This document shows positions 9,035 to 19,925 of a DNA stretch of 55,617 bases, in pieces. This DNA is from Bacteroidales bacterium (GTDB lineage Bacteria > Bacteroidota > Bacteroidia > Bacteroidales > Paludibacteraceae). The stretch spans positions 1-55,617 of the forward strand of contig SUXD01000014.1 in assembly GCA_015061145.1 (NCBI GenBank). The letters are read 5' to 3'. Below the pieces are notes generated by a model. It searched no databases, had not been told where the DNA came from, and saw nothing but the letters and a program-made list of their open reading frames with translations. Both the position numbers and the translations under genes were made by a program. The stretch's first letter is position 1; the number at the start of each line of letters is the position of its first letter.

Positions 9035-9469
9035 TCAAAACTTCCAGAATCCTGTCCCGGTTTCGGGGTCGTGTTTTCTGCCGATGCTGCCGCCAATGGT
9101 GGGGCGCAGTTCTATCTCGGCGGTGTAGAGCACGGTAGTCGATTTTAGATGTCCGCCCGCTATGCGGTGCTCGCCGTCTTTCTTGTAGGTGAACAGTGCG
9201 TGCGTGTGATGAAAAAGTTGCCCGTTGTCGTCCGAAACCACATTCCCGTTCAGCGATACGAGTTCTAGCATTCCTGATATCTGCTCTGTTTCAAAGCTGC
9301 CTGTTTCGGGGATGAACACTTGCAGCTCTGCGCTTTTGCAGCCGCCTATGCCAGTGAATGTGGCAGAGGGGATGTTTTCGGCACTACAGATACGAAGAAT
9401 GGCGGCAATCACTTCATCGTCCTTGTCTATTCTGATATAATAATTGTCGCCAATCTTTTTGTAGTCCAT
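9035..9469 (-). CDS. PCC-domain (DUF296) DNA-binding-like protein
   Basis: A 144-residue single-domain protein of the PCC/DUF296 family, the domain also found in plant AT-hook proteins. Family marks include YYIRIDKDDEVIAAILRIC near the N-terminus, ATFTGIGGCKSAELQVF, and the metal-type segment HTHALFTYKKDGEHRIAGGHL (His residues around 88-110). The bacterial role is not established. It lies 25 bases downstream of alaS on the same strand, probably as the second gene of that operon. Confidence 0.85.
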   Translation of the reverse strand: MDYKKIGDNYYIRIDKDDEVIAAILRICSAENIPSATFTGIGGCKSAELQVFIPETGSFETEQISGMLELVSLNGNVVSDDNGQLFHHTHALFTYKKDGEHRIAGGHLKSTTVLYTAEIELRPTIGGSIGRKHDPETGTGFWKF

Positions 9470-9494
9470 CGGTTTTCTCTTTTGGAGATGTTTG

Positions 9495-12110
9495 TTATTT
9501 TATCATTTCTATCACGCGGTCGATAGCGGCATTCACGCCGTTGACATTTTTGCCGCCGGCAGTAGCCATAAACGGTTGTCCGCCTCCGTTTCCGTCCATC
9601 AGTTTGGCCGCTTCGCGCACCATGTTGCCGGCATGGAAACCAGCGTCAACCATCGGTTGGCTCAGCACAACGGTGAGCGACGGTTTGTTCTCGTAAACGG
9701 TGCCAGCCACCATCAGGAATTTCACGTCGGTGAATTTGCCTTTGAAGAAAGGTATCACGCCTTTTATAATGTTGGGGTTGTCGTTGCTCATGAGGCGTAT
9801 CACTTTTACGCCGTTGATGTCTTCGGCTTTCTGCATCAGATTTTCGCGGATAGCCACGATGCGCTCCTGCGCTACGGCTTCCATTTTCTTGCGGAGCGTG
9901 TTGTTTTCCTCTATCGATTTCTTGATGGCTTGCAGTACATCCGGAGCGTTGTTGAACAGCTCTTTCACTGCATTTTGTGCGTCTTGCAGGTCGTCGAACA
10001 ACATTTCGGCGCTTTCGGCTGTCACTGCTTCGATACGGCGTACGCCGGCGGCTACCGAGCTTTCGGAAACGATGCGCAGCATGCCGATGTTACCTGTGGC
10101 TCTCACATGTGTGCCGCCGCAGAGTTCTATTGATTTTCCATATTGGATGACGCGCACTTTGTCGCCGTATTTCTCGCCGAACAGTGCCATGGCTCCCAAG
10201 GCTTTCGCTTCGGCAATGGGCACTTCGCGGTGCTCTTGCAGCGGTGTGTTGGCGCGTATGGCTTTGTTCACCATGTGTTCCACTTTGCGCAGTTCTTCGG
10301 GTGTCACTTTCTGGAAGTGCGAGAAGTCGAAGCGCAGCGAGTGTGGTGATACAAACGAACCTTTTTGCTCTACATGCGAGCCGAGCAATTCGCGCAAAGC
10401 GGCGTGCAGCAAGTGCGTAGCGCTGTGATTGGCTTCGGTGGCATGGCGTTTCTCCTCGTCCACTTTTGCCGTAAATGTGGCGGTAGTGTTTTTCGGCATT
10501 TTAACCACAATGTGTACGGGCAGGTTGTTTTCGCGTTTGGTGTCGGTTACGGCAATAGTTTCTTCGCCGTTGCTCAGTGTTCCGCAGTCGCCCACTTGTC
10601 CGCCCATTTCGGCATAGAACGGTGTGACTGACAGCACAACCTGGTAATATTCTTTGTTTTTCTGCACCAGTTTGCGGTAGCGCAGAATTTTTGTTTCAGC
10701 CTTGAGCGTGTCGTATCCCACAAATTTTGTTTCGCCTTCGGCAAGCACTACCCAGTCGCCAGTTTCGACAGCTGCGGCATTGCGTGCGCGCTCTTTCTGT
10801 TTCTGCATTTCGGCATTGAATTCCGCTTCGTTGAGTGTCATGCCGTTTTCGCGCAGAATGAGTTCCGTGAGGTCGAGCGGGAAACCGTAGGTGTCGTAGA
10901 GCGTGAAGGCCTCTTTGCCTGTGATTTCGGTCTTGCCGGCTTTTTGGGTGTCGGCTATCACATTGTCGAGCAGGCGGATGCCTGTTTCCAAAGTGCGGAG
11001 GAATGCGTCTTCCTCTTCTTTAATGACTTTTTCTACCAACTGCTGCTGATGTTTGAGTTCGGGATAAGCCGTTCCCATGTCGGCTATCAGTTGAGGTACG
11101 AGTTTATAGAGGAAAGCCGAGCGTTGGTTGAGGAATGTGTATCCGTAGCGTACGGCGCGGCGCAGTATTCGTCTGATGACATAGCCTGCCTTGGCGTTCG
11201 AAGGCAGCTGTCCGTCGCAAATGGCGAACGATATCGTACGGATATGGTCGGCTACCACGCGCATGGCCACATCGGTTTTTGCGTCTTTGCCGTATTGTGT
11301 GCCGCACAGATTGCCGATGGCTTTCAGCATAGGCTGGAACACATCGGTGTCGTAGTTGGAGGTTTTTCCTTGCACGGCCACACAGAGGCGTTCGAATCCC
11401 ATGCCGGTATCGATTACTTTATTGGGCAGCGATTCCAGCGAGCCGTCGGCTTTGCGGTTGTATTGCATGAACACATTGTTCCAAATCTCAATCACTTGCG
11501 GGTGGTCACCGTTCACCAGCGATTTGCCGTCCACTTTCTGTCGTTCGCTATCTGGGCGCAGGTCGATGTGTATTTCCGAGCATGGGCCGCACGGACCGGT
11601 GTCGCCCATTTCCCAGAAGTTGTCGTGTTTGTTGCCGTTGATGATACGGTTTTCGTCGATGTATTTCGCCCAGATGGAGGCAGCTTCGTCGTCGCGTTTC
11701 AGGTTTTCGGCCGGCGAGCCTTCAAATACAGTCACATACAGACGGTCTTTGTCGAGTTTCAGCACTTCGGTCAGATACTCCCATGCCCAAGCGATGGCTT
11801 CGGCTTTGAAATAGTCGCCGAATGACCAGTTGCCGAGCATTTCGAACATGGTGTGGTGGTAGGTGTCGCGTCCCACCTCTTCGAGGTCGTTGTGCTTGCC
11901 GCTCACGCGCAAACATTTCTGCGAGTCGGCCACGCGCGGATATTTGATAGGGTCGTTACCCAATATGATGTTTTTGAACTGGTTCATTCCCGCATTGGTG
12001 AACATCAGTGTGGGGTCGTCTTTGATGACCATCGGAGCCGATGGAACGATTTTATGTCCTTTCGATGCAAAAAAGTCGAGGAAAGACTGACGGATTTCTT
12101 GTGCTGTCAT
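9495..12110 (-). CDS. alaS: Alanine--tRNA ligase
   Basis: AlaRS charges tRNA-Ala and edits mischarged serine and glycine. The 871-residue product has full family length. The class II catalytic core is at the N-terminus ([19 protein letters not shown], later [15 protein letters not shown] and [13 protein letters not shown]). The editing domain is intact, with the zinc/catalytic motif [13 protein letters not shown] and the downstream [15 protein letters not shown]-Ala tail ends in [16 protein letters not shown]. The ATG at 12110 gives the standard N-terminus. It is divergent from the M23 peptidase gene, a common pairing in Bacteroidetes. Confidence 0.97.
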   Translation of the reverse strand: MTAQEIRQSFLDFFASKGHKIVPSAPMVIKDDPTLMFTNAGMNQFKNIILGNDPIKYPRVADSQKCLRVSGKHNDLEEVGRDTYHHTMFEMLGNWSFGDYFKAEAIAWAWEYLTEVLKLDKDRLYVTVFEGSPAENLKRDDEAASIWAKYIDENRIINGNKHDNFWEMGDTGPCGPCSEIHIDLRPDSERQKVDGKSLVNGDHPQVIEIWNNVFMQYNRKADGSLESLPNKVIDTGMGFERLCVAVQGKTSNYDTDVFQPMLKAIGNLCGTQYGKDAKTDVAMRVVADHIRTISFAICDGQLPSNAKAGYVIRRILRRAVRYGYTFLNQRSAFLYKLVPQLIADMGTAYPELKHQQQLVEKVIKEEEDAFLRTLETGIRLLDNVIADTQKAGKTEITGKEAFTLYDTYGFPLDLTELILRENGMTLNEAEFNAEMQKQKERARNAAAVETGDWVVLAEGETKFVGYDTLKAETKILRYRKLVQKNKEYYQVVLSVTPFYAEMGGQVGDCGTLSNGEETIAVTDTKRENNLPVHIVVKMPKNTTATFTAKVDEEKRHATEANHSATHLLHAALRELLGSHVEQKGSFVSPHSLRFDFSHFQKVTPEELRKVEHMVNKAIRANTPLQEHREVPIAEAKALGAMALFGEKYGDKVRVIQYGKSIELCGGTHVRATGNIGMLRIVSESSVAAGVRRIEAVTAESAEMLFDDLQDAQNAVKELFNNAPDVLQAIKKSIEENNTLRKKMEAVAQERIVAIRENLMQKAEDINGVKVIRLMSNDNPNIIKGVIPFFKGKFTDVKFLMVAGTVYENKPSLTVVLSQPMVDAGFHAGNMVREAAKLMDGNGGGQPFMATAGGKNVNGVNAAIDRVIEMIK

Positions 12111-12142
12111 ATTTTTTTCGCTAAAATTTTTCTAATAATTTG

Positions 12143-12150
12143 CAAAGATA
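12143..12150 (-). promoter_or_regulatory. alaS -7 element
   Basis: The minus strand reads TATCTTTG, a full TAnnTTTG match 33 bases before the alaS start. No good -33 box is visible. Confidence 0.5.
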
Positions 12151-12287
12151 GAAAAAAGTGTAAACTTTTGCCATTTAATAGTTTGACAAAAATAAAAAAT
12201 GAGCGAAAGTTCCTCAAAATTTCTCTGCAGTTCAACTCATGCTGCATTTTAAAACAGTTTCTTTTAGAAAAAGTCAAAACAGTTTCT

Positions 12288-12295
12288 TATATTTG
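12288..12295 (+). promoter_or_regulatory. -7 element of the M23 peptidase gene
   Basis: TATATTTG matches TAnnTTTG and lies 22 bases before the start codon. It directly follows the second of two AAACAGTTTCT copies (12252-12262 and 12277-12287), 25 bases apart. Confidence 0.5.
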
Positions 12296-12316
12296 CAATA
12301 GCGAAACAGAGCAAAA

Positions 12317-13285
12317 ATGGCAAAACCCAAGTATCATTACAATCCGAAAACACTGATGTATGAAAAAGTGAAGCATTCTTTTTCGTACTATCTGAAACAG
12401 GTGTTGTTTCACCTGTTTTCGAGCATTTCGTTGGGGCTGCTGTTTTTTGTGGCGTTTATCTTTTTGTTCGACTCGCCGCGCGAGAAACAGCTGGCCGACC
12501 AGAACCGCCGGTTGCAGACACAATACAACCTGCTGAACAAAAAGATGGATGTGATGCAGGAAGTGCTCACCGACATACAGTTGCGCGACAACAACATGTA
12601 TCGCGTTATTTATCAGGCCGAGCCGATACCCGAAGAGGTGCGTAATGCGGAATATGTGGGCGATGCTCAGTACAAGGAACTGCAAAACTCATCCAACGCC
12701 GAATTGATGGTGAACACAACCAAGCGGCTCGACCGGCTGGCAAAGCAGTTGTACATCCAGTCGCTGTCGCTCGACGAGATAGTGGAGCTTGCCAAACAGA
12801 ATAAGGAGCGTCTGCAGTGTATACCGGCCATACAGCCTGTGTTGAACAAAGACTTGAAACGCACCGCGTCGGGCTATGGCGTGCGCATCGACCCGATTTA
12901 TCAGACGCCGAAGTTTCATGCGGGAATGGATTTTTCGGCAACCACCGGCTCCGACATTTTTGTGACGGGTGATGGCACGGTGACTTTCACTGGCTGGAAG
13001 CAGGGCTACGGAAACACGGTGGTGGTGAGTCACGGATATGGCTACGAAACGCTTTATGCGCACATGAGCAAAATAACGGCGCGGCGCGGCGCTAAAGTGA
13101 AGCGTGGCGAGACGATAGGCGAAGTGGGAAACACAGGAAAATCCACAGGACCGCACTTGCATTACGAGGTGAGGTACAGAGGAAACCCGCAGAACCCACA
13201 AAACTATTATTTTATGGACCTTTCGCCGCAGGAGTATGACGAGATGCTTCAGATTTCGGCCAACTGCGGACAAGTTTTCGACTGA
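12317..13285 (+). CDS. M23 family (LytM-type) peptidoglycan endopeptidase
   Basis: A 322-residue inner-membrane-anchored cell-wall peptidase or LytM-type activator. One membrane segment (about residues 33-52) follows a basic cytoplasmic tail. A coiled-coil region (about 55-95) comes next, and the C-terminal M23 domain starts near residue 180. Zinc ligands are visible in HAGMD (His and Asp) and in GPHLHYEVR (second HxH), so it should be catalytically active. The fold motif GYGVRIDPIYQTPKFHAG is typical. Divergent from alaS and 23 bases before relA/spoT. Confidence 0.93.
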   Translation: MAKPKYHYNPKTLMYEKVKHSFSYYLKQVLFHLFSSISLGLLFFVAFIFLFDSPREKQLADQNRRLQTQYNLLNKKMDVMQEVLTDIQLRDNNMYRVIYQAEPIPEEVRNAEYVGDAQYKELQNSSNAELMVNTTKRLDRLAKQLYIQSLSLDEIVELAKQNKERLQCIPAIQPVLNKDLKRTASGYGVRIDPIYQTPKFHAGMDFSATTGSDIFVTGDGTVTFTGWKQGYGNTVVVSHGYGYETLYAHMSKITARRGAKVKRGETIGEVGNTGKSTGPHLHYEVRYRGNPQNPQNYYFMDLSPQEYDEMLQISANCGQVFD

Positions 13286-13308
13286 TAATTTGATATTTGC
13301 TATTTGCT

Positions 13309-15564
13309 ATGGAAAAAGAGAAGGAGCAACTAGAGGACGAGATGATAGACAAGGCGTTTAACGCCCTGATAACCGATTACCTTAATTCCAGTCATAGAAA
13401 GAAGACCGCTATTATCGAAAAGGCGTTCCATTTTGCGCGCAAAGCCCATGCCGGCGTACGGCGTCGTTCGGGCGAGCCTTACATCATGCACCCGCTTGCG
13501 GTGGCGCGCATCGTAGCCAAGGAGATAGGACTGGGTTCCACCTCCATCTGCTCGGCGCTGCTCCATGATGTGGTGGAAGATACAGAATATACGACCGAAG
13601 ACATCGCAAATATTTTTGGCGACAAGATAGCGTCTATTGTTGACGGACTGACGAAGATTTCGGGCGGCGTGTTTGCCGATGAGGCTTCAAAACAAGCCGA
13701 GAATTTCCGAAAACTGCTGCTCACCATGAGCGAAGACATTCGCGTGGTGCTCATCAAAATGGCCGACCGACTGCACAATATGCGCACGCTCAGTTCGATG
13801 CCGCTCGCCAAACAGCACAAGATAGCCGGCGAAACGCAATACATCTATGCACCGTTGGCGCACCGTTTGGGATTGTTCGCCATAAAGACGGAACTCGAGA
13901 ACCTGAGCTTCAAGTACGAACACCCCGAAACCTACCATGAGATAGAGGAGAAACTGGAATCGACCAAAGAGGAGCGAACCACTGTATATAAGGAATTCGC
14001 CAAGCCTATAAAAGAAAAACTGGCGACTTTGCCTTTCAAGATTGAAATTTCATCACGCATCAAGTCCATCTTCTCCATTTGGAATAAAATGCAACGTAAA
14101 AATGTGTCGTTCAGTGAGATATACGATCTTCTGGCCATGCGCATCGTGTTCGATATGGGCGAGGAGGAGATGAATATCGAAGAAGAGCGGGCGTTGTGCT
14201 GGCAAATATATTCCATCATCACAAGTCTGTACAAACCGCACCCCGACCGCACGCGCGACTGGATAAGCACGCCCAAGGCCAACGGATACGAGGCGCTGCA
14301 TGTGACAGTGATGGATACCCACGGAAACTGGATTGAAGTGCAGATTCGCAGCCGCCGTATGGACGACATCGCCGAGAAAGGTTTTGCCGCACATTGGAAA
14401 TACAAGGAAGGATACACCGCCGCCGAACAGAAAGAGTCGGAACTCGACAAATGGCTTAAGACGATAAAGGAGTTGCTCGAAAACCCCGATTCAAACGCCA
14501 TGGATTTTCTGGATACTTTCAAACTGAGCCTTTTCGCATCAGAGATTTTCATCTTTACACCCAAAGGCGACATCAAGACGATGCCGATTGACTCGACGGT
14601 GCTCGATTTCGCGTTCTTCCTGCACACCGACCTCGGCATGCACTGCATTGGCGCTAAGGTGAACCATAAGCTTATGCCGCTCAACTACAAGCTGCAGGCT
14701 GGCGACCAAGTGGAAATCCTCACTTCGCAAAAACAGCATCCGCAGCCCGAATGGATCGACTTCGTGAATACGGCGAGGGCGAAAAAGGAAATAAAGAATG
14801 TGTTTAAACTCGAATATCGGGCTTTTTCAAAAAAAGGAGAAAAAGAGCTCTCGGCCGAACTGAAGAAGTACGGCATGGCATTGACTCCCGAAACCGTGGA
14901 GCGCATCTTGTCGGGACTGAACATACACGACGAGGAAAACCTTTATTACAAGATAGGCAAAGGCGTGGTGTCGGTCGAAGATGTGAAAAAAATTCTCAAA
15001 CTGAAAAAAACACAGAACAAGCTTGTCAACTATTGGAAACTGAACTTCTTTGGATTCGGCAAGAAGAACGGAGAAGAACAGACCAAAGACGGAAAACTGC
15101 CTATCGACAAGAAAAAGACGATGAAAGTGACCGACGAGGCGGTGGGCAAGGTTTACAAGATAGCCCCTTGCTGCAACCCTATTCCCGGCGACGATATCAT
15201 CGGATTTGTTGACGAAAACGGCACCATCATTGTGCATAAGCGCGACTGCCCGATAGCCGTGAAAAACAAAGCCAGCTTTGGCGACAATATCGTCTCGGCA
15301 GAGTGGGCCACACACAAGGAACTGTCGTTTCCTGCCGTTATCGAAATAAAGGGATTCGACAAGACTGGAATTTTGATGGAGATTCTGAAAGTGATTTCGG
15401 AACAGTATTCCGTAAACATCCAAAAAGTGGATGTGGAAACGCACGAAGGAATTTTTGAGGGCACCATACGGCTCTATGTGCACGACACCGAAGACGTGAA
15501 CAACCTTTGCATGAATATCCTGAAAATCAAAGAGGTAGAAGCTGTAAACCGTATATACGACTGA
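13309..15564 (+). CDS. Bifunctional (p)ppGpp synthetase/hydrolase, RelA/SpoT family
   Basis: A long Rel enzyme that makes and degrades the alarmone (p)ppGpp. The N-terminal HD hydrolase domain has HPLAVARIV and HDVVEDT, so hydrolysis should be active. The synthetase domain has RIKSIFSIWNKMQRK and the EVQIRS catalytic segment. A TGS domain (SEIFIFTPKGDIKTMP), a zinc-finger/helical region with a CC motif (APCCNPIPGDD), and a C-terminal ACT domain (AVIEIKGFDKTGILMEI) follow. The ATG at 13309 is preferred over an in-frame TTG at 13297, giving 751 residues. It lies directly after the M23 gene. Confidence 0.95.
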   Translation: MEKEKEQLEDEMIDKAFNALITDYLNSSHRKKTAIIEKAFHFARKAHAGVRRRSGEPYIMHPLAVARIVAKEIGLGSTSICSALLHDVVEDTEYTTEDIANIFGDKIASIVDGLTKISGGVFADEASKQAENFRKLLLTMSEDIRVVLIKMADRLHNMRTLSSMPLAKQHKIAGETQYIYAPLAHRLGLFAIKTELENLSFKYEHPETYHEIEEKLESTKEERTTVYKEFAKPIKEKLATLPFKIEISSRIKSIFSIWNKMQRKNVSFSEIYDLLAMRIVFDMGEEEMNIEEERALCWQIYSIITSLYKPHPDRTRDWISTPKANGYEALHVTVMDTHGNWIEVQIRSRRMDDIAEKGFAAHWKYKEGYTAAEQKESELDKWLKTIKELLENPDSNAMDFLDTFKLSLFASEIFIFTPKGDIKTMPIDSTVLDFAFFLHTDLGMHCIGAKVNHKLMPLNYKLQAGDQVEILTSQKQHPQPEWIDFVNTARAKKEIKNVFKLEYRAFSKKGEKELSAELKKYGMALTPETVERILSGLNIHDEENLYYKIGKGVVSVEDVKKILKLKKTQNKLVNYWKLNFFGFGKKNGEEQTKDGKLPIDKKKTMKVTDEAVGKVYKIAPCCNPIPGDDIIGFVDENGTIIVHKRDCPIAVKNKASFGDNIVSAEWATHKELSFPAVIEIKGFDKTGILMEILKVISEQYSVNIQKVDVETHEGIFEGTIRLYVHDTEDVNNLCMNILKIKEVEAVNRIYD

Positions 15565-15615
15565 TGATTGGAAACCCGTCGCAAGAAAGGTGTGGCCCGA
15601 ACAGAAGAAAAAGTA

Positions 15616-15903
15616 ATGAAAAAGGTTGCGCCCGTGGTGCAGGGAGCGGTGCTGTTCAATCCGATAATAAGTTTAACAAATGACGTTAAAGTCTTGGCAT
15701 CAGATGAGGACATATATGAAAATGAAGCAATGGGATTAGACAAGAGTGTTTCTGTGATAGATATTGCGACTTTGGGAGCAGGATGTAAGGTGATAAAGAC
15801 TACAGATTTTGTATCTAAGGTTTCAAATTATGTAAATAAAATAACAACATCATACTCCTTTGGAGGTGTGTTGTATAATGGATATTCAAGTAAAGAAAGA
15901 TGA
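15616..15903 (+). CDS. Pre-toxin-like hydrophobic fragment, function unknown
   Basis: A 95-residue protein from the ATG at 15616; an in-frame TTG at 15568, 4 bases after the relA/spoT stop, would give 111 residues. It has a hydrophobic stretch (VVQGAVLFNPIISL), then NDVKVLASDEDIYENEAMGLDKSV and VIDIATLGAGCKVIK. This resembles the hydrophobic pre-toxin linker that precedes C-terminal toxin domains in RHS and other polymorphic toxins. No recognisable toxin domain follows. Codon use is AT-rich compared with relA and guaB. Its TGA overlaps the ATG of the next gene (ATGA), which suggests translational coupling. The pre-toxin link is pattern-based and tentative; a decayed cassette is as likely as a working gene. 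Confidence 0.5.
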   Translation: MKKVAPVVQGAVLFNPIISLTNDVKVLASDEDIYENEAMGLDKSVSVIDIATLGAGCKVIKTTDFVSKVSNYVNKITTSYSFGGVLYNGYSSKER

Positions 15904-16067
15904 AACGTTTTTTTGTGAATTACATAATACCTCTGATTGCTATAGCGCTAATGTTAAGATTTATTCCGTTCAGAGGAAATCCCACACTTTCTTGGATTCA
16001 AATTCTTAAGATAACTCCGATTTTATTAGTAGGTTTATTCCTTTTGAATGTAATTCGAAAGGAATAA
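15900..16067 (+). CDS. Small 55-residue membrane protein
   Basis: The ORF starts MKRFFVNYIIPLIAIALML and ends FLLNVIRKE. It has two likely membrane helices (about residues 6-19 and 33-51) split by RFIPFRGNPTLS. It overlaps the preceding gene by 4 bases (ATGA), as in tightly coupled gene pairs such as toxin-immunity pairs. It is AT-rich like its partner and unlike the flanking housekeeping genes. I recognise no family. Function as an immunity-type membrane protein is inference from arrangement only. Confidence 0.5.
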   Translation: MKRFFVNYIIPLIAIALMLRFIPFRGNPTLSWIQILKITPILLVGLFLLNVIRKE

Positions 16068-16139
16068 ATATAGGCAACGCCATGCGCTCTGTTCGTTGTA
16101 GCGTCCTTGCTACGTCGCGCATAAAACAAGAAAAATAGC

Positions 16140-16173
16140 AATCGGCACGGCAAATGGCTGTGCCGATTTTTTT
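16140..16173 (+). terminator. Intrinsic terminator before guaB
   Basis: AATCGGCAC (16140-16148) pairs with GTGCCGATT (16160-16168) and is followed by T residues. It separates the small gene pair from guaB. The rest of the 312-base gap to guaB holds the guaB promoter and no gene I can support. Confidence 0.8.
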
Positions 16174-16226
16174 ATAAACCAGCTGATACCTCGGCGGAAA
16201 AAATGGCTTGGCAGCAGTTTTCATGA

Positions 16227-17852
<1,626 letters not shown>

Positions 17853-17907
17853 GTGCAGTTTCGGTATGCAGTATGCATTTTTTGCATAGACAATATTATA
17901 CTGACGG

Positions 17908-17930
17908 GAGGCGCAATATTTTTGCGTCTC
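17908..17930 (+). other. Hairpin between guaB and the chaperone operon
   Basis: GAGGCGCAA (17908-17916) pairs with TTGCGTCTC (17922-17930), with one G-T wobble and a 5-base loop. There is no T tract after it, so it may be an mRNA stability or leader element rather than a terminator. Confidence 0.45.
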
Positions 17931-17978
17931 TTGCGTTAAAATAAAAGGTTAATCATTCAACGAAAAATATTAATACAG

Positions 17979-19904
17979 ATGAAAAAGCAGATTTTGTCAT
18001 TCTTGTTTCTCTTTGCAGGTGCGTCTTTGTTTTCGCAAGAGGCCGACCCTGTGATAATGCTTATCAACAACAAGGAGATAAGAAAATCCGATTTCGAATA
18101 TTTGTACAAGAAGAACAACGCTTATCAGCAGCAGAGCGACGAGAAACTGTCCGATTACAAGGACCTTTTCATCAATCTGAAGCTGAAAGTGGAAGAGGCT
18201 GAGGCGATGGAGTTCGACACGACAGCCGAATTCCAGAAAGAATATCAGCAATATCGCGCGCAAGCGGCCCGCCCTTATCTGCAAGACACGGCATTCTATG
18301 AAAAATATCTGCGCAAGATGTACGACCGCACTCGTCGCGAACGCGAAGTGAGCCAGATATTCGTGGCGTTGCAGCCTAATGCTGCGCCCGCCGATACGCT
18401 GAAGGCTTACGAAAAGATAATGGGGGCGTACAAGCGTCTGCAAAAGGGTGATTCGCTCGAAGAAATAGTGTTCGACTTCACGAACGACAAGCGCTACGAC
18501 GGCAATCTGGGCTATGTCTCAGGATTTGTCACTGTGTTGCCTTTTGAAGAGATGGTGTATGCCACTCCGGTGGGACAATTCAGCGCGCCTTTCCGCACGC
18601 AGTACGGCTATCATATTATACGCATCAATGCCGAGCGCGAAGCCAAAGGCGAAGTGCAGGTGGCGCATATCATGAAACGTTTCCCTAAAGACGGTCCGCA
18701 AGACTCGATTGACATAGCCAAGAAACGCATTGATGCCGTTTATGAGCGGCTGAAGAATGGCGAAGACTTTTTCAGTGTGGCCAAAGAAGAGACCGAACAC
18801 GAATATTCCAAGAAAAACGGCGGACGCATATCTTCGTTTCATTTTGGGCAGAGCCTTGCCGGCATTCCGTTCGACTCGGTGGCTTTCTCGCTGAAGGCGG
18901 TAGGCGAAGTGTCGGAACCAGTGCAATCGTGGTATGGATGGCACATTATCAAACTGCTCGACAAGAAAGCGCCGGGAAGTTTTGAGAAAGACCGAAGCAA
19001 GATAGCAAACCTCGTCAACCGCATGCCCGACCGCAAAATGGAGCTGCAGATTGCATTTCTGAAACATTTGGAGGATAAATATAATTTTGCCGAAAACAAA
19101 CAGGCGGTGGCTGCCCTTGCAGCCGAAGCACAGAAAGCGGCTACAGATGAACAGTTTATGCAACGCATCAGTGCCATGAACATGAAATTGGCCACTTTTG
19201 CCGACCAGCAACTCACCGTGAAGGACTTTGCCGAGCAGTTGCCCGAATACGGCGACAGCCTCCGCAATGACATTTCAATCAAATGCAAGGCTTTCTGCAA
19301 TCAGGAACTTGTGGAATATGAAGACCGCCATCTGGAGGAAATCTATCCTGAATTCCGCATGCTGATGCAAGAGTATTATGATGGCATGCAGATGTTTGCC
19401 GTTTCGAACAAAATGATTTGGGAAAAGGCAGCCTCCGACGAAGAAGGTCTGAAAGCGTTTTTTGAAGCCAACAAATCAGACTATACATGGGATGTGCCTC
19501 GTTTCAAAGGTATGCTGATATGCTGCCGCGACAAGAAAACAGCAGCCCAGGCTAAAAAAATTGAGAAGACTTCGCCTGCCGACAAACTCGTGGAAGACTT
19601 GCTCAAGCTGAACACTGACGACAAAATGTATGTGCATATCGAAAAAGGGCTGTTCAAGCAGGGCGAGAATCAGTTTGTAGATAAATATGTGTTCAAGCAG
19701 GGCAACTACAAATCGGAGGAATTCCCCGTGGTGTTCCCGTCAAAAGCAAGCAGAGTGCTGAAAGACGGACCGGACGAATATACTGATATCAAAGGTCTGG
19801 TGATTTCCGATTATCAGAATTATCTGGAGAAGGAATGGATAAAAGAGCTGCGTGCCAAATATCCGGTTGTGGTGAACGAGGAAGTGCTGAACACTTTGAA
19901 ATAA
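17979..19904 (+). CDS. Periplasmic peptidylprolyl isomerase, two PpiC domains
   Basis: A 641-residue exported foldase. The signal peptide (MKKQILSFLFLFAGASLFSQ) is followed by a SurA-like N-terminal helical region. Two tandem parvulin (PpiC) domains come next, at about residues 118-220 (ending GQFSAPFRTQYGYHIIRI) and 226-330 (ending EPVQSWYGWHIIKLLDK). The C-terminal 300 residues are helical and specific to Bacteroidetes homologues. It should assist folding of outer-membrane proteins in the periplasm. It heads a run of five same-strand genes with gaps of 9-21 bases. Confidence 0.9.
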   Translation: MKKQILSFLFLFAGASLFSQEADPVIMLINNKEIRKSDFEYLYKKNNAYQQQSDEKLSDYKDLFINLKLKVEEAEAMEFDTTAEFQKEYQQYRAQAARPYLQDTAFYEKYLRKMYDRTRREREVSQIFVALQPNAAPADTLKAYEKIMGAYKRLQKGDSLEEIVFDFTNDKRYDGNLGYVSGFVTVLPFEEMVYATPVGQFSAPFRTQYGYHIIRINAEREAKGEVQVAHIMKRFPKDGPQDSIDIAKKRIDAVYERLKNGEDFFSVAKEETEHEYSKKNGGRISSFHFGQSLAGIPFDSVAFSLKAVGEVSEPVQSWYGWHIIKLLDKKAPGSFEKDRSKIANLVNRMPDRKMELQIAFLKHLEDKYNFAENKQAVAALAAEAQKAATDEQFMQRISAMNMKLATFADQQLTVKDFAEQLPEYGDSLRNDISIKCKAFCNQELVEYEDRHLEEIYPEFRMLMQEYYDGMQMFAVSNKMIWEKAASDEEGLKAFFEANKSDYTWDVPRFKGMLICCRDKKTAAQAKKIEKTSPADKLVEDLLKLNTDDKMYVHIEKGLFKQGENQFVDKYVFKQGNYKSEEFPVVFPSKASRVLKDGPDEYTDIKGLVISDYQNYLEKEWIKELRAKYPVVVNEEVLNTLK

Positions 19905-19925
19905 CACCTTACGAACTCTTTCAAA

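Noticed and set aside
11391-11410. T-loop-like GTTCGAATCCC, possible tRNA
   Set aside because: It lies inside alaS coding sequence on the opposite strand and there is no acceptor or anticodon arm around it.
10944-11825. 293-residue plus-strand ORF
   Set aside because: It is antisense to alaS, whose motifs are intact; the composition is that of a frame shadow.
16006-16224. 72-residue minus-strand ORF before guaB
   Set aside because: It spans the intrinsic terminator at 16140-16173 and overlaps the small membrane gene; no family or start signal.
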